DNA from: Comamonadaceae bacterium
Lineage (GTDB): Bacteria; Pseudomonadota; Gammaproteobacteria; Burkholderiales; Burkholderiaceae_C
Length of the DNA stretch: 32,771 nt
Direction of reading: 5' to 3'
Assembly: GCA_008080595.1 (NCBI GenBank)
Contig: VIKI01000026.1
Location: forward strand, 1-32,771
The position numbers were made by a program, and so were the translations under genes. The notes under the pieces were generated by a model. It was not told where the DNA came from. It worked only from the letters and a program-made list of their open reading frames with translations, and made no database searches. Of this stretch, positions 16,173-24,654 are shown one piece after another; positions within the stretch are counted from its first letter, which is position 1, and the number at the start of each line of letters is the position of its first letter.

Positions 16173-16733
16173 TCAATCCTTGAACGCTCGAATGCCAGCG
16201 GCAATGCGGGTGGCGGTAGTGAGTGCACACAAGCCGGCAAAACCATAGGCCAACACAGCAAACCATTCGGGCATGAGGCACATCAGTACAAAAACCGCAA
16301 TGGTCTCGGTGCTCTCGGTCAAGCCACCCAGGTAATAAAAGCCCTTGCCCGGATATGCGGTGCTGGCCAAGCCGCGTTTGGCAGCCAGCACGGCAAAGGC
16401 CAGGAAGGTGCATGCGGTGCCGATGAAGCTGTACATCAGCAGCGCCGCTGGCAAGGCGTTGCGCGTCGGGTCAGCCAAGGCAAAGGCCAGTGGAATGGCG
16501 GCGTAAAAGAGGAAATCCAGTGAGCTATCCAGAAAGGCCCCCAGATCGGTTGGTCGGGTCAGGCGTGCCATGACACCGTCCAGCCCATCCGCCAGCCGAT
16601 TGAGCGCGATGCTGAGAATGGCCCACTGGGGATGGCCCAAGGCAATCAATGGAATGGCCGTGAGCCCTAGCACAAACCCGACCCAGGTCACTTGATCGGC
16701 GCGCAGGCCCAGCGCCATCAGGCCCGCTGCCAT
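16173..16733 (-). CDS. CDP-alcohol phosphatidyltransferase (YnjF-like)
   Basis: This 186-residue integral membrane protein has the CDP-alcohol phosphotransferase signature in LADGLDGVMARLT, continuing GAFLDSSLDF, so all the Asp/Gly/Ala/Arg residues that bind Mg2+ and CDP are present. Five or six hydrophobic helices follow. It should transfer a phosphoalcohol to a lipid head group; which one is unknown. Its ATG at 16733 lies inside the end of the ABC ATPase gene, giving a 16-bp overlap and translational coupling. The frame remains open upstream without a normal start codon (ALQRPLKR), which resembles family N-termini, so the true start may be non-ATG or the N-terminus shortened. It pairs with YnjD as in E. 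coli. Confidence 0.87.
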   Translation of the reverse strand: MAAGLMALGLRADQVTWVGFVLGLTAIPLIALGHPQWAILSIALNRLADGLDGVMARLTRPTDLGAFLDSSLDFLFYAAIPLAFALADPTRNALPAALLMYSFIGTACTFLAFAVLAAKRGLASTAYPGKGFYYLGGLTESTETIAVFVLMCLMPEWFAVLAYGFAGLCALTTATRIAAGIRAFKD

Positions 16734-17359
16734 GCGTTTGAGAGGGCGCTGCAGCGCCGAGGCGGCACGTCGGCCGGGTCATGGGTGACCAGCAAGGTGG
16801 GAATACGCAAAAGCGCAATCTGCTCGAACACCAAGGCGCGAAACTGGGTGCGCAACACCGCATCCAGCTTGGAAAACGGTTCATCCAGCAACAGTGCCTG
16901 GGGTTCGGCCAGCAGGGTGCGCATCAGGCTGACCCTGGCCCGCTGCCCGCCGGAGAGCGTGGCCGGGTCACGGTCATGAAAACCGGCCAGCCCCATGTCA
17001 GAGAGTGTTTGCGCCACACGCTGCTGGCGGGCCTTGGCCCCCCGGATTCGGGCGGGCAGGGCAAACGCCAGGTTTTGGCCCACGCTCAAGTGGGGAAACA
17101 ACAAGTCATCCTGAAACAACAGGCCGATGTGCCGCGCCTCGATAGGCAAGCTGTCGCAGCGCACAGCGTTCAGCCATAACTCGCCACTGGCCGTAAAGCT
17201 GGGATCCAGGTCACCAATCATCCAGTTCAGCAGTGTCGATTTGCCCGAGCCGGACACCCCGGTGAGAGTCACCACTTCGCCTGGGTCAACCGTCAGTGAC
17301 AAGGCCGAAAACAGGGTCTTCTCGGTGTTTGAGAGGGTCAGATTGGTGATGTTCAGCAT
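16718..17359 (-). CDS. ynjD: ABC transporter ATPase (YnjD-like)
   Basis: This 213-residue ATPase has Walker A GVSGSGKST (about 34-42), Q-loop LLFQDDLLFPHLSV, signature LSGGQRARVSL, Walker B ALLLDEPFSKLD, and the H-loop LVTHDPADV. This is the complete set for an active nucleotide-binding subunit. The ATG at 17359 follows the permease stop by one base (TGACATG), so the two are coupled; an upstream start would only add permease-overlapping sequence. Its C-terminus ends in a short atypical tail overlapping the next gene. It powers the YnjB/YnjC-type importer, whose ligand is not known. Confidence 0.92.
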   Translation of the reverse strand: MLNITNLTLSNTEKTLFSALSLTVDPGEVVTLTGVSGSGKSTLLNWMIGDLDPSFTASGELWLNAVRCDSLPIEARHIGLLFQDDLLFPHLSVGQNLAFALPARIRGAKARQQRVAQTLSDMGLAGFHDRDPATLSGGQRARVSLMRTLLAEPQALLLDEPFSKLDAVLRTQFRALVFEQIALLRIPTLLVTHDPADVPPRRCSALSNAWQRA

Positions 17360-17360
17360 G

Positions 17361-19022
17361 TCAACGCAGCCCCTTTCGATGTCGCCCAAACCCATGCACG
17401 GCAAGTGCAGCCAGCCCGAACGCTGCCATTGGCAAGGCGATTTGCAGCAAGGCTTGTACCGCCAGCACGCGCCGGTTGCCCCCGGCACTCAGTGCCACGG
17501 CTTCGGTGGTGACGGTGACAAAGCGGCCACCCCCGGCGAACAGGGTCGGCAGGTATTGCGCCACACTCACCGCAAACCCGACGGCCAGCGTGGCCAAGAT
17601 AGGACGCAGCAGTATTGGCCACTTCACCCGCCAACAGGCCTGCCAGGGTGAATTGCCCAGAGCCCGTGCGCTGGTCATCAGTCGCAGATCAAATGCCCGG
17701 TAAGGTCCCACCAGGGTCAGCACCATGTAGGGCAACACCCACAGCAGATGACTCCAGACCAGTGCCAGCGCGGTGCCGTCCAGCTGCACATGCAGCAAGG
17801 TGGCGTACTGCCCGGCCACCAGCGGCAAGGCGGGCACGATCAGCGGCAGGTACAGCAGCGCGTTCAGGCGCTGCGGCCCCCACTCCAGCCAGAGCAGCAC
17901 AGCGGGCAAACCCAGCAGGCTGGTCACGATCGCCAGCCAGAGCGTCGTCCCAAACGGTATCCAGTCGGCCTGTTGCCAACTCTCCAGTGACAGGGCCTCG
18001 GGCAGCAGCGCCGGGAAAAACCAGGCCTGCGCCACCGACCACAGCAGCAGCATGGCCACCACCGCATAACCCGTTAGAAACAGGAGAGTATGCAGCTTGA
18101 GGCCGCGCCAGCTTGATGCCGGTTGGCGCTGCCCGCTGGGGTAAGGCCGTTGCCGCATCCACAGCCAGCCCAATCCGCGCGTACCCAGCACGCAGACCAG
18201 CAAGATGAGCAGCAGAACCAGCGATGCCGCACTGCCTCGGGCTTGAAACGCGGGGTCGGGATCGATCAGCCAGCGCCAGATCAACACCGCCAAGGTGGGT
18301 GGGGTACCCGGCCCCAGAATGACCGCCATGTCCACCACCGACAAACCGTAGGCAAAAACAGCCATCACCGGCCAAGTCAAACGTGGCAACAACTGCGGCC
18401 ACACCATCAATAGCCAGGTTTGTGTGCGGTTGTAGCCCAAAGATCGGCCCATCACCATCTGGCGGGAAACGGCCTGCTCACCCAACACTGCCGCCAGCAC
18501 CCACAGCAAAAACCAGCTTTCCTTGATGGCCAACGCCAACGCCAGACTCAGGCCATAGGGGTCTTGTACCGTGACCCAGTCCGGAGGGCTGCTCCATTGA
18601 ACAAAATGGGCGATAGCCCTTGCCAGCCAACCGGAAGGTGCTATCAAAAAGAATAAACCAACGGCAAATGCCGCGTGCGGCACTGACAGCAGCAGGGGCA
18701 AGCGCCGCTGCAGAGTCAGCCACACGCGACCGGGGTAGTGCTGCGTGGCCAGTCCGGCCGCCATGCCGAAGGCCAGCACCGTGCCAAGGACGCTGGAAAT
18801 GAGGGTTGTGCGCAAAGCCTGTGGCCACTGGGCATCCCGCCACAAGTTCAACCAAACCGTGGCATCCAAGGCCGGGCTTAAAGCCCAATAGAGACCGGGC
18901 AGCAGCGGGCCAAAGATCAGGAAAACCGGCACAGCCGCCAGCCATTGCCAGGGATGCCGGTGACCGCTCTTTGCGGGTTGCGGCAAAGATGGCCTTAGCG
19001 CGAGCCGTAACGTTTGAGCCAC
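17361..19022 (-). CDS. ynjC: ABC transporter permease, two fused membrane domains (YnjC-like)
   Basis: This 553-residue protein has two copies of the binding-protein-dependent permease domain in one chain, about 12 helices. Coupling-helix motifs are visible in both halves: RSLGYNRTQTWLLMVWPQLLP in the first and ARALGNSPWQACWRVKWPILL in the second. Fused permeases of this sort are typical of YnjC and of thiamin/iron/spermidine-type importers. It overlaps the binding protein gene by 28 bp and abuts the ATPase gene, so ynjB, ynjC and ynjD are one operon. The cargo is not known; the YnjB family is often annotated thiamine-like without proof. Confidence 0.9.
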   Translation of the reverse strand: MAQTLRLALRPSLPQPAKSGHRHPWQWLAAVPVFLIFGPLLPGLYWALSPALDATVWLNLWRDAQWPQALRTTLISSVLGTVLAFGMAAGLATQHYPGRVWLTLQRRLPLLLSVPHAAFAVGLFFLIAPSGWLARAIAHFVQWSSPPDWVTVQDPYGLSLALALAIKESWFLLWVLAAVLGEQAVSRQMVMGRSLGYNRTQTWLLMVWPQLLPRLTWPVMAVFAYGLSVVDMAVILGPGTPPTLAVLIWRWLIDPDPAFQARGSAASLVLLLILLVCVLGTRGLGWLWMRQRPYPSGQRQPASSWRGLKLHTLLFLTGYAVVAMLLLWSVAQAWFFPALLPEALSLESWQQADWIPFGTTLWLAIVTSLLGLPAVLLWLEWGPQRLNALLYLPLIVPALPLVAGQYATLLHVQLDGTALALVWSHLLWVLPYMVLTLVGPYRAFDLRLMTSARALGNSPWQACWRVKWPILLRPILATLAVGFAVSVAQYLPTLFAGGGRFVTVTTEAVALSAGGNRRVLAVQALLQIALPMAAFGLAALAVHGFGRHRKGLR

Positions 19023-20170
19023 TCGGCCTCCAAGGCCTCCACCCAGCTGGCGTGTGGCTCAGGCAAGGTCGGCACCGCCTCTGTCAAGGCTCCCGGTGCT
19101 GTTTTGCGCATCAGGGCTTGTGAAGCTGTGGAGAGTTTGGCCCTGTCCAACACCGTGCCATCGCCCCACACGGCGATGTCGGCCTTGCGCGTCTGGGCTT
19201 CAGCGGAGAGTAAAAAATTGGCAAACACCTGGGCTGCCGCTTTGGCGCGGGCATTGACGGGAATCGCCACAAAATGAACGTTGCCGATGGTGCCGCCCGT
19301 GAAGCCAAAACTGTAGACGCTGGCCGGCAGTTGTTGGCTGGCGATCAGGTTGGCTGCTTCGTTGGGGTTGAAGCTTAACGAGAGCTTGAGTTCGCCGTCT
19401 CCCAGCATGCGGTGCATCTCGGCGGCGCTGGTCGCAAAGGTCTTGCCGTTGCGCCACAGATTGGGGTGCAACTGATCCAGGTAGGCCCACAGCGGTTGCG
19501 TGGCAGCGGCAAATGCCACCGGGGTGACGGCTTGTTGCAGCACCTCTGGGCGGGGCGTGAGCTCCAGCAACATCTGCTTGACGAAGGTGGTGCCATGAAA
19601 ATCCGGTGGCTTGGGGTAGCTGACGCGCCCCGGGTTGGCTTTGGCAAAGGCCAGCAAGTCGGCCGCAGAGCGCGGTGGTATGGGTGTCTTGGCCCGGTCT
19701 GCGATAAAAGTGAGCTGCGCCGTGCCCCAAGGCGACTCATAGCCCTCGGTGGGAACGGAGAAATCGCTGCGTACCGGCTTGTTCAAATCTACCCCACCCC
19801 AGTTGGGCAGGTTCTGCGCCCAGGGGCCAAAAAGCAAACCGCTGTGCTTGAGGTTGCGGAAGTTTTCGCCATTGACCCACATCAGGTCGACGGAGCCGTC
19901 GCTGGTTCGGCCAGCCGCCACTTCGGTTTGTACCCGCTTGACCACCTCGGCCGTGTCCGTGATTTTGACGTGCCGCACCTCCATGCCATAGCGGGTCTTG
20001 GCCTCCTTGGCCGCCCAGGCGATGTAGGCGTTGGTGGCTTCGCTGCCACCCCAGGCATTGAAGTACACCGTCTGGCCTTTGGCCTCATTCTGAATCTGGG
20101 CCCAGTCGGCATTGGCCCCAGTGGATACGCCGAGGGTCAGCGCGATGGCGGTGAGCGTTGAAAGCTTCAT
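18995..20170 (-). CDS. ynjB: Periplasmic substrate-binding protein (YnjB-like)
   Basis: This protein of about 391 residues has a Sec signal peptide (KLSTLTAIALTLGVSTGANA) and then the type-2 periplasmic-binding fold. YnjB-type segments include WAQIQNEAKGQTVYFNAWGG, IAWAAKEAKTRYGMEVRHVKI and VDLMWVNGENFRNLK. The start at 20170 gives a clean signal peptide with GGAG upstream; longer in-frame starts add non-signal residues. It should capture a small molecule for the YnjC/YnjD importer. The operon order binding protein, permease, ATPase, phosphatidyltransferase matches E. coli ynjB-C-D-(E)-F, here without the rhodanese ynjE. Confidence 0.9.
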   Translation of the reverse strand: MKLSTLTAIALTLGVSTGANADWAQIQNEAKGQTVYFNAWGGSEATNAYIAWAAKEAKTRYGMEVRHVKITDTAEVVKRVQTEVAAGRTSDGSVDLMWVNGENFRNLKHSGLLFGPWAQNLPNWGGVDLNKPVRSDFSVPTEGYESPWGTAQLTFIADRAKTPIPPRSAADLLAFAKANPGRVSYPKPPDFHGTTFVKQMLLELTPRPEVLQQAVTPVAFAAATQPLWAYLDQLHPNLWRNGKTFATSAAEMHRMLGDGELKLSLSFNPNEAANLIASQQLPASVYSFGFTGGTIGNVHFVAIPVNARAKAAAQVFANFLLSAEAQTRKADIAVWGDGTVLDRAKLSTASQALMRKTAPGALTEAVPTLPEPHASWVEALEAEWLKRYGSR

Positions 20171-20277
20171 GCAGGAGAACTCCATGTGCGGTTGATGGTG
20201 TTGTTTAGTCGATTCAAAGCGCCAAAACATTACATGTCATCCGCATGAATGGGCAAACAAATGACTCAATTTCATGC

Positions 20278-20336
20278 CTGACGCTGTGGGGCTGGCAGGT
20301 CACTTGGTGGGTACAAGCCTGCCGGGATGGCGTCAG
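20278..20336. terminator. Nested inverted repeats between HD-like gene and ynjB
   Basis: An outer pair CTGACGC (20278-20284)/GCGTCAG (20330-20336) encloses an inner pair GGCAGG (20294-20299)/CCTGCC (20318-20323). This 59-bp element lies just past the stop of the HD-like gene on the minus strand and upstream of ynjB. It could be a terminator-like hairpin of the HD-like gene, but the U-tract is poor. Confidence 0.4.
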
Positions 20337-20340
20337 TCTG

Positions 20341-21573
20341 CTACCAAGGACGGTCAGAGGCGGAGGGTTTGGTCAGTGCCAGCAGGCGATCCAGGTTGGG
20401 TGTGATCTTGACCTCGCGTTGTGGCACGCTGGCCACGATGCGGTATTCGGCCTGGCTGGTCTCGCGCAAGATCGGCTCACCGGTGACCATGCCGTGCCGG
20501 TTGATCAGCACGGCCACTTTGGGCATGGTGGTGTTCAGACCGCGTTTGACCACCACCGCAATTTCCTGGGTGCTCAGTCGGACATAGGTGCCAGGTGAAT
20601 AGATGCCAACAGCTTTGATCAGGGCGGCACCGGCCTCGTCAATCTGGCGGGTTTCGTCAAAGTAACACGATTGCATGGCCGCTGCAGGTGAGTCGGGTGC
20701 ACGTGAAGCTCGGGGTGACAGGCGGGCGGCAAACATGTCCGCACGCTGAATCAACCGGGCCAGTCGCTTGCCTGGCGTGCGCTTGCCCAGTGGGCCCGGC
20801 ACTTGTGCGCGGTGATTCAGTACCGCTTCAAGCCACAGATTGTCAGTGACACCCATTTGCTGCAATAAATCCACTGAGCGGGGTGCATGGGTTTCAATAC
20901 GTTTGACCTGCTCGGGCGTAGGGGGCTCCATTTGAATGGTCAACCTGTCGTGCAAATCGGTCATGCCAATATTCATCGTGAGGGCCGCGCTGCACATGGA
21001 TTTGATGTGATCTTCTGGCCATTTCAGCACATCACGTGCCGCCACAAGACAGACCACGCACACCAGCATGGCATGGGTGGCGCTGTATTGCCGCATCTCG
21101 CCACCAGCCAGGCTGATCAAGGCGAACAGCGTACCGTCGGGGTTGCGCAGGGTGTAGCGGTCCAGGGCTGTTTGCAAGCGCTCCAGCCGGGGCAAGAACG
21201 TATCACCATTGGTGTCGCGCAAGATGCCGTGGGCTTGGGTTTGCAGGTCAAGCCAGTCGGGATCGCCGCTGAAATCTGCCTGAGAAGCCCGTCTGGCGCC
21301 ATAAGCTGACATCTGCACATCGGCAATCTGGCCAATGGCACGGTCTTCCATCACCAGATTGTTGAGCTTGCTGACATAGGCCCGACGGAAATTGTCTGAT
21401 TGGTCAAAATCAATGAAGATTTGCTCACGCTTGCCCAACATCACCTGCAATTCCAGCCGGTTGTTGACCAAATACCCTTTGTTGGCCAATAACACGCCAC
21501 TTTCGTCGCGCAACGCACACGGCAAGGGTTGACCGACGACGATAGAGTCAATATTGATGGGAATCAGGTTCAT
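20341..21573 (-). CDS. Degenerate HD-GYP-like signalling protein
   Basis: This protein of about 410 residues has an N-terminal strand-rich part (INIDSIVVGQPLPCALRDESGVLLANKGYLV), as in the DUF3391-type head of HD-GYP proteins. An HD-like helical core follows: YSATHAMLVCVVCLVAA, AALTMNIGMTDLHDRL, ETHAPRSVDLLQQMG, EAVLNHRAQVPGPLG. The canonical HD pair and GYP triad of cyclic-di-GMP phosphodiesterases are not intact (NIGMTDLHD replaces HDIGK, and no GYP follows), so it is probably non-catalytic and may bind a ligand or partner. The C-terminus has VRLSTQEIAVVVKRG, common to this class. The ATG at 21573 is chosen as the start of the conserved head. It diverges from rfaE2. Confidence 0.75.
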   Translation of the reverse strand: MNLIPINIDSIVVGQPLPCALRDESGVLLANKGYLVNNRLELQVMLGKREQIFIDFDQSDNFRRAYVSKLNNLVMEDRAIGQIADVQMSAYGARRASQADFSGDPDWLDLQTQAHGILRDTNGDTFLPRLERLQTALDRYTLRNPDGTLFALISLAGGEMRQYSATHAMLVCVVCLVAARDVLKWPEDHIKSMCSAALTMNIGMTDLHDRLTIQMEPPTPEQVKRIETHAPRSVDLLQQMGVTDNLWLEAVLNHRAQVPGPLGKRTPGKRLARLIQRADMFAARLSPRASRAPDSPAAAMQSCYFDETRQIDEAGAALIKAVGIYSPGTYVRLSTQEIAVVVKRGLNTTMPKVAVLINRHGMVTGEPILRETSQAEYRIVASVPQREVKITPNLDRLLALTKPSASDRPW

Positions 21574-21665
21574 ATGGGGCTGGATTATGCCAATGGTGCT
21601 GTTGGCAAAGACTTGCCGCAACCTCAAAGCATAAGCGCACGGGTGGAACTGATAGCATCAAGCAC

Positions 21666-22187
21666 ATGCCTGAAACCCCATTTATTCCTGCCTTTAGTGC
21701 CCAGGTCGCTGGTCATGCCATGACAAACAAGCTGTGCCACCCCGGTGAATTGGTGACACGCTTGGCCCAATTGCCGCGTCCACTGGTGTTTACCAACGGT
21801 GTGTTTGACGTGTTGCACCGTGGCCATGTGATGTACCTTGAGCAAGCGCGTGCTTTGGGGGGCAGTTTGTTGGTGGCACTGAACACCGATGCCTCGGCGC
21901 GTCGTTTGGGCAAGGGACCAGACCGGCCACTGAACAACGAAATGGATCGCGCCTGTGTGATCGCTGCATTGTCCAGCAGCAGTCTGGTGACCTGGTTTGA
22001 TGAAGACACGCCACTAGAGTTGATTGGTCTGGTACGGCCAGACGTGCTGGTCAAGGGGGGCGATTACGACATGGCCAAATTGCCCGAAACTGCTCTAGTG
22101 CACAGCTGGGGTGGCAACGCATTGGCGTTGCCGTTTGTGGCGGGCTATTCCACGACGGCCTTGGTCAGGAAAATCCGCAACCTCTAA
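21666..22187 (+). CDS. rfaE2: D-glycero-beta-D-manno-heptose 1-phosphate adenylyltransferase (RfaE2)
   Basis: This is a nucleotidyltransferase of the RfaE domain-II/HldE C-terminal type. VFTNGVFDVLHRGHVMYLEQA holds the HxGH nucleotide site, VALNTDASARRLGKGPDRPLN follows, then DVLVKGGDYDM and the C-terminal YSTTALVRKIR in place of ISTS. It makes ADP-heptose for lipopolysaccharide core. It is separate from the kinase domain, as in many betaproteobacteria. An in-frame ATG at 21720 would give a protein closer to the usual 155-160 residues; I give the longer form with reserve because neither start has a good ribosome binding site. Confidence 0.92.
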   Translation: MPETPFIPAFSAQVAGHAMTNKLCHPGELVTRLAQLPRPLVFTNGVFDVLHRGHVMYLEQARALGGSLLVALNTDASARRLGKGPDRPLNNEMDRACVIAALSSSSLVTWFDEDTPLELIGLVRPDVLVKGGDYDMAKLPETALVHSWGGNALALPFVAGYSTTALVRKIRNL

Positions 22188-22203
22188 GGTCATCTCGGAC
22201 ATC

Positions 22204-23565
22204 TTAATGGGTAGCAGAAACCTTGAAGGATGCCACGGTGCTGACCAGTTCGTTGGCCAGGCTCTTGAGACTGGCTGCAGATGCGGCCATTTCTTCCACC
22301 AGGGCCGCATTTTGTTGCGTGGTTTGATCCATCTCCGCGATGGCTTCGCACACCTGGTTGACCCCTGTGCTTTGCTCACTGCTGGCGGAGCTGATCTCGC
22401 TCATGATGGCGGTCACGTGGCTGATGGACGCGACCACTTCGGTCATGGTCGAGCCCGCCTGATTGACCAGCGTGTTGCCTTGCTCGACCCGTTCAACGCT
22501 GGCATTGATCAACAGCTTGATCTCTTTGGCTGCCTCGGCGCTGCGCCCGGCAAGTGAGCGCACTTCAGAGGCCACTACGGCAAAGCCCCGGCCTTGCTCG
22601 CCAGCGCGGGCGGCTTCGACGGCCGCGTTGAGGGCCAGAATATTGGTTTGAAAGGCAATGCCGTCAATCACCTGGATGATGTCGGAAATCTTGCGGGACG
22701 ACTCGTTGATTTCCTTCATTGTGCTGACCATCTTGTTCATCACGTCTCCGCCCCGAATCGCCACCTCGGATGCGGTTTGGGCCAGTTGATTGGCTTGCAC
22801 CGCATGTTCCGCGTTTTGGCTCACGGTAGAGCCCAGTTCCTCCATCGAGGACGAAGTTTCTTCCAGTGCGCTGGCTTGTTGCTCGGTGCGCATGGAGAGG
22901 TCATTGTTGCCCTGGGCGATCTCGGCGCATGAGGTGTTCAAGGCATCGGCAGAGCTGTGCACATTCTTGATCATGGCCTCAAGCTGTGCCACAAACACAT
23001 TGAAATGGCGGGCGATTTCGCCAATCTCATTGTCATGCCCAACCTCAATGCGGCGGGTCAGGTCGGCATCACCGCTTGAGATGGTGGCCAGCGCTTCACG
23101 CACTCGGTTGAGGGGGTCTAGCACGATGGATTTCAGGCTCCAGGACAGCGAAGCCAACAGAATCAGGTTGGTGACCAGCACCTGGATCAAGATCTCGAAG
23201 ATCTGTTTGTTCAACATGGCATCGATGTGTGCACGTGACACATGGACGGTGACCGATCCGACGCTTTTCAGTTGCCCCGAATCGTCAAATTTCAGTTCCG
23301 CGACCAAGGGTGTGCCTGCAATCTGGCTGGAGGCGCTGGCAGCCACCACCTTGCCATCCAGCCTTTTGAGGTCAAAATTCCAGATCGGGTCTGGCAAGGC
23401 AATTTTCAGCCGCTCCACCACGCGCTCAACCTGGGCCTTGAGCTCAGACTCCATGCTGGCTTTGCTGCTGAAATAGGAGAACACGCCAAATGCCGCCAAC
23501 AACAGCGTCACCAACACCACAAAGGTCAAGTTCAGCCTGACGCTGATGCGATCCATTTTGCGCAT
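22204..23565 (-). CDS. Methyl-accepting chemotaxis protein
   Basis: This 453-residue receptor has TM1 at about residues 11-33, a short periplasmic sensor of about 90 residues (with the WNFDLKRL motif of Cache/CHASE-like sensors), TM2 at about 122-143 and HAMP to about 200. A long coiled-coil signalling domain follows, with the invariant hairpin tip including [20 protein letters not shown] and [16 protein letters not shown]. The C-terminus lacks a CheR-binding pentapeptide. It follows the orphan periplasmic binding protein by 46 bp on the same strand, which suggests that protein may present its ligand to this receptor. It converges with rfaE2. Confidence 0.95.
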   Translation of the reverse strand: MRKMDRISVRLNLTFVVLVTLLLAAFGVFSYFSSKASMESELKAQVERVVERLKIALPDPIWNFDLKRLDGKVVAASASSQIAGTPLVAELKFDDSGQLKSVGSVTVHVSRAHIDAMLNKQIFEILIQVLVTNLILLASLSWSLKSIVLDPLNRVREALATISSGDADLTRRIEVGHDNEIGEIARHFNVFVAQLEAMIKNVHSSADALNTSCAEIAQGNNDLSMRTEQQASALEETSSSMEELGSTVSQNAEHAVQANQLAQTASEVAIRGGDVMNKMVSTMKEINESSRKISDIIQVIDGIAFQTNILALNAAVEAARAGEQGRGFAVVASEVRSLAGRSAEAAKEIKLLINASVERVEQGNTLVNQAGSTMTEVVASISHVTAIMSEISSASSEQSTGVNQVCEAIAEMDQTTQQNAALVEEMAASAASLKSLANELVSTVASFKVSATH

Positions 23566-23611
23566 GAGGAGTCTCCAACAAGATTTTGTGGTTCAGAAAA
23601 ACTGTGGCGGG

Positions 23612-24367
23612 CTATTTGAAGTACTTCTTCATGATGTCATCGATGTTGACCTTCTTCAGCCCCTGGTTAAAGGCTTTCAGGGCTTTTTCACCTTCGGGTG
23701 ACTTCTTGAAGCAGACAAACAGCTTTTTGTCTTCCAGCACTTTGGCATTCACCTGCAGTTGGCTGGTAACCCCTTTGACGGAAGCATCGTTCTTGGCCAG
23801 ATAGTTGTACACGTTGACATCGACCACCGCCACATCAATGCGCCCCGCAGCCAGCTTGAGCAGGTTCTTCACATCGTCCGGGGCTACATCGGCGCTCAGG
23901 GCCTTGCTGGCAATTTTGGCATCCAGCTCTTCGGTGTTGACATAGTCCTTTACTACGCCGATTTTCTTGCCCTTGAGGCTGTCGTAGCTGGTCCATGTCA
24001 CTGGGGCGGCCTTGCGCTCCACAAACACCAGGGGGCCGGTGCCAATCGGGTCGGAGTACAGAAACTCTGCTGCATTTTCCTTGGAGTAATACTCAGGAAA
24101 GTAGGCGATGTAGGCGGCATCTGATTTGGCCAGATTCACGGTACGGGTCCAAGCGTAGAACTCGATCTTGACACCATTGCCCGCAGCTTTCATGGCTTCG
24201 GTGACCACGGCGGACGACGCACCTTGCGCCGCAAGCTGGTCATTGGTGTAGGGCGGCCAATCCAGAGAGGTCATTTTGTAATCAGCTGCCAGGGCGGACA
24301 TACTGGTCAACAGTGCGACGATGGTTGCTGTCAACCAAGAGGTCATGCGATGTGATGTGCTGCTCAT
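23612..24367 (-). CDS. Orphan periplasmic binding protein (SBP_bac_3 type)
   Basis: This 251-residue protein has a Sec signal (WLTATIVALLTSMSALAA, cut near ALAA-DY), then the family-3 solute-binding fold: KMTSLDWPPYTNDQLAAQG, GSSAVVTEA-like helix, AYIAYFPEYYSKENAAEFLYSDPIG, and SLKGKKIGVVKDYVN. It binds amino-acid-like or small organic ligands in the periplasm. The ATG at 24367 is preceded by AAAGGA 6-7 bases upstream. No permease or ATPase is adjacent; instead a chemoreceptor gene follows. An FNR-like site lies upstream. Ligand unknown. Confidence 0.88.
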   Translation of the reverse strand: MSSTSHRMTSWLTATIVALLTSMSALAADYKMTSLDWPPYTNDQLAAQGASSAVVTEAMKAAGNGVKIEFYAWTRTVNLAKSDAAYIAYFPEYYSKENAAEFLYSDPIGTGPLVFVERKAAPVTWTSYDSLKGKKIGVVKDYVNTEELDAKIASKALSADVAPDDVKNLLKLAAGRIDVAVVDVNVYNYLAKNDASVKGVTSQLQVNAKVLEDKKLFVCFKKSPEGEKALKAFNQGLKKVNIDDIMKKYFK

Positions 24368-24450
24368 GGGAAATCCTTTCAAGTTGAGGTCAATCCGGGT
24401 TTGGAATTATGGTCGTCTACCACAAAAGTAGTTAAAAAATGCATGAACCT

Positions 24451-24464
24451 TTGTGTTAGATCAA
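24451..24464 (-). promoter_or_regulatory. FNR-like site upstream of the orphan binding protein gene
   Basis: TTGTG-N4-ATCAA (24451-24464) matches 8 of 10 conserved bases of the FNR/ANR box TTGAT-N4-ATCAA and is about 85 bp before the start of the binding protein. Oxygen-linked control is possible but rests on this pattern only. Confidence 0.3.
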
Positions 24465-24654
24465 ATACAACGATTCATGATCAGGCGTGTTGCCACCCAT
24501 GGGGTGAGATAGTCGCTCAAACCTGCGCTTTAAACTATCAGGCAATCTTGCTTTTGGCGTAGGGATGGGCTGGTTCTGTGTAGGGATTTCTTGACGGCAC
24601 ATCCTTGTGGGGCCTCCTGTCTCAATCCTGGTTTTTATTTTTGAAGGTGATCAC

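Noticed and set aside
18600-18660. GCTATCAAAAA stretch in the permease gene as another small-repeat copy
   Set aside because: Only the first block matches; the remaining positions fail, and the protein segment looks normal for the permease.
24494-24539. CACCC/GGGTG and GATAGT/ACTATC inverted repeats before dtd
   Set aside because: Short arms of 5-6 bp are expected by chance and there is no supporting context.
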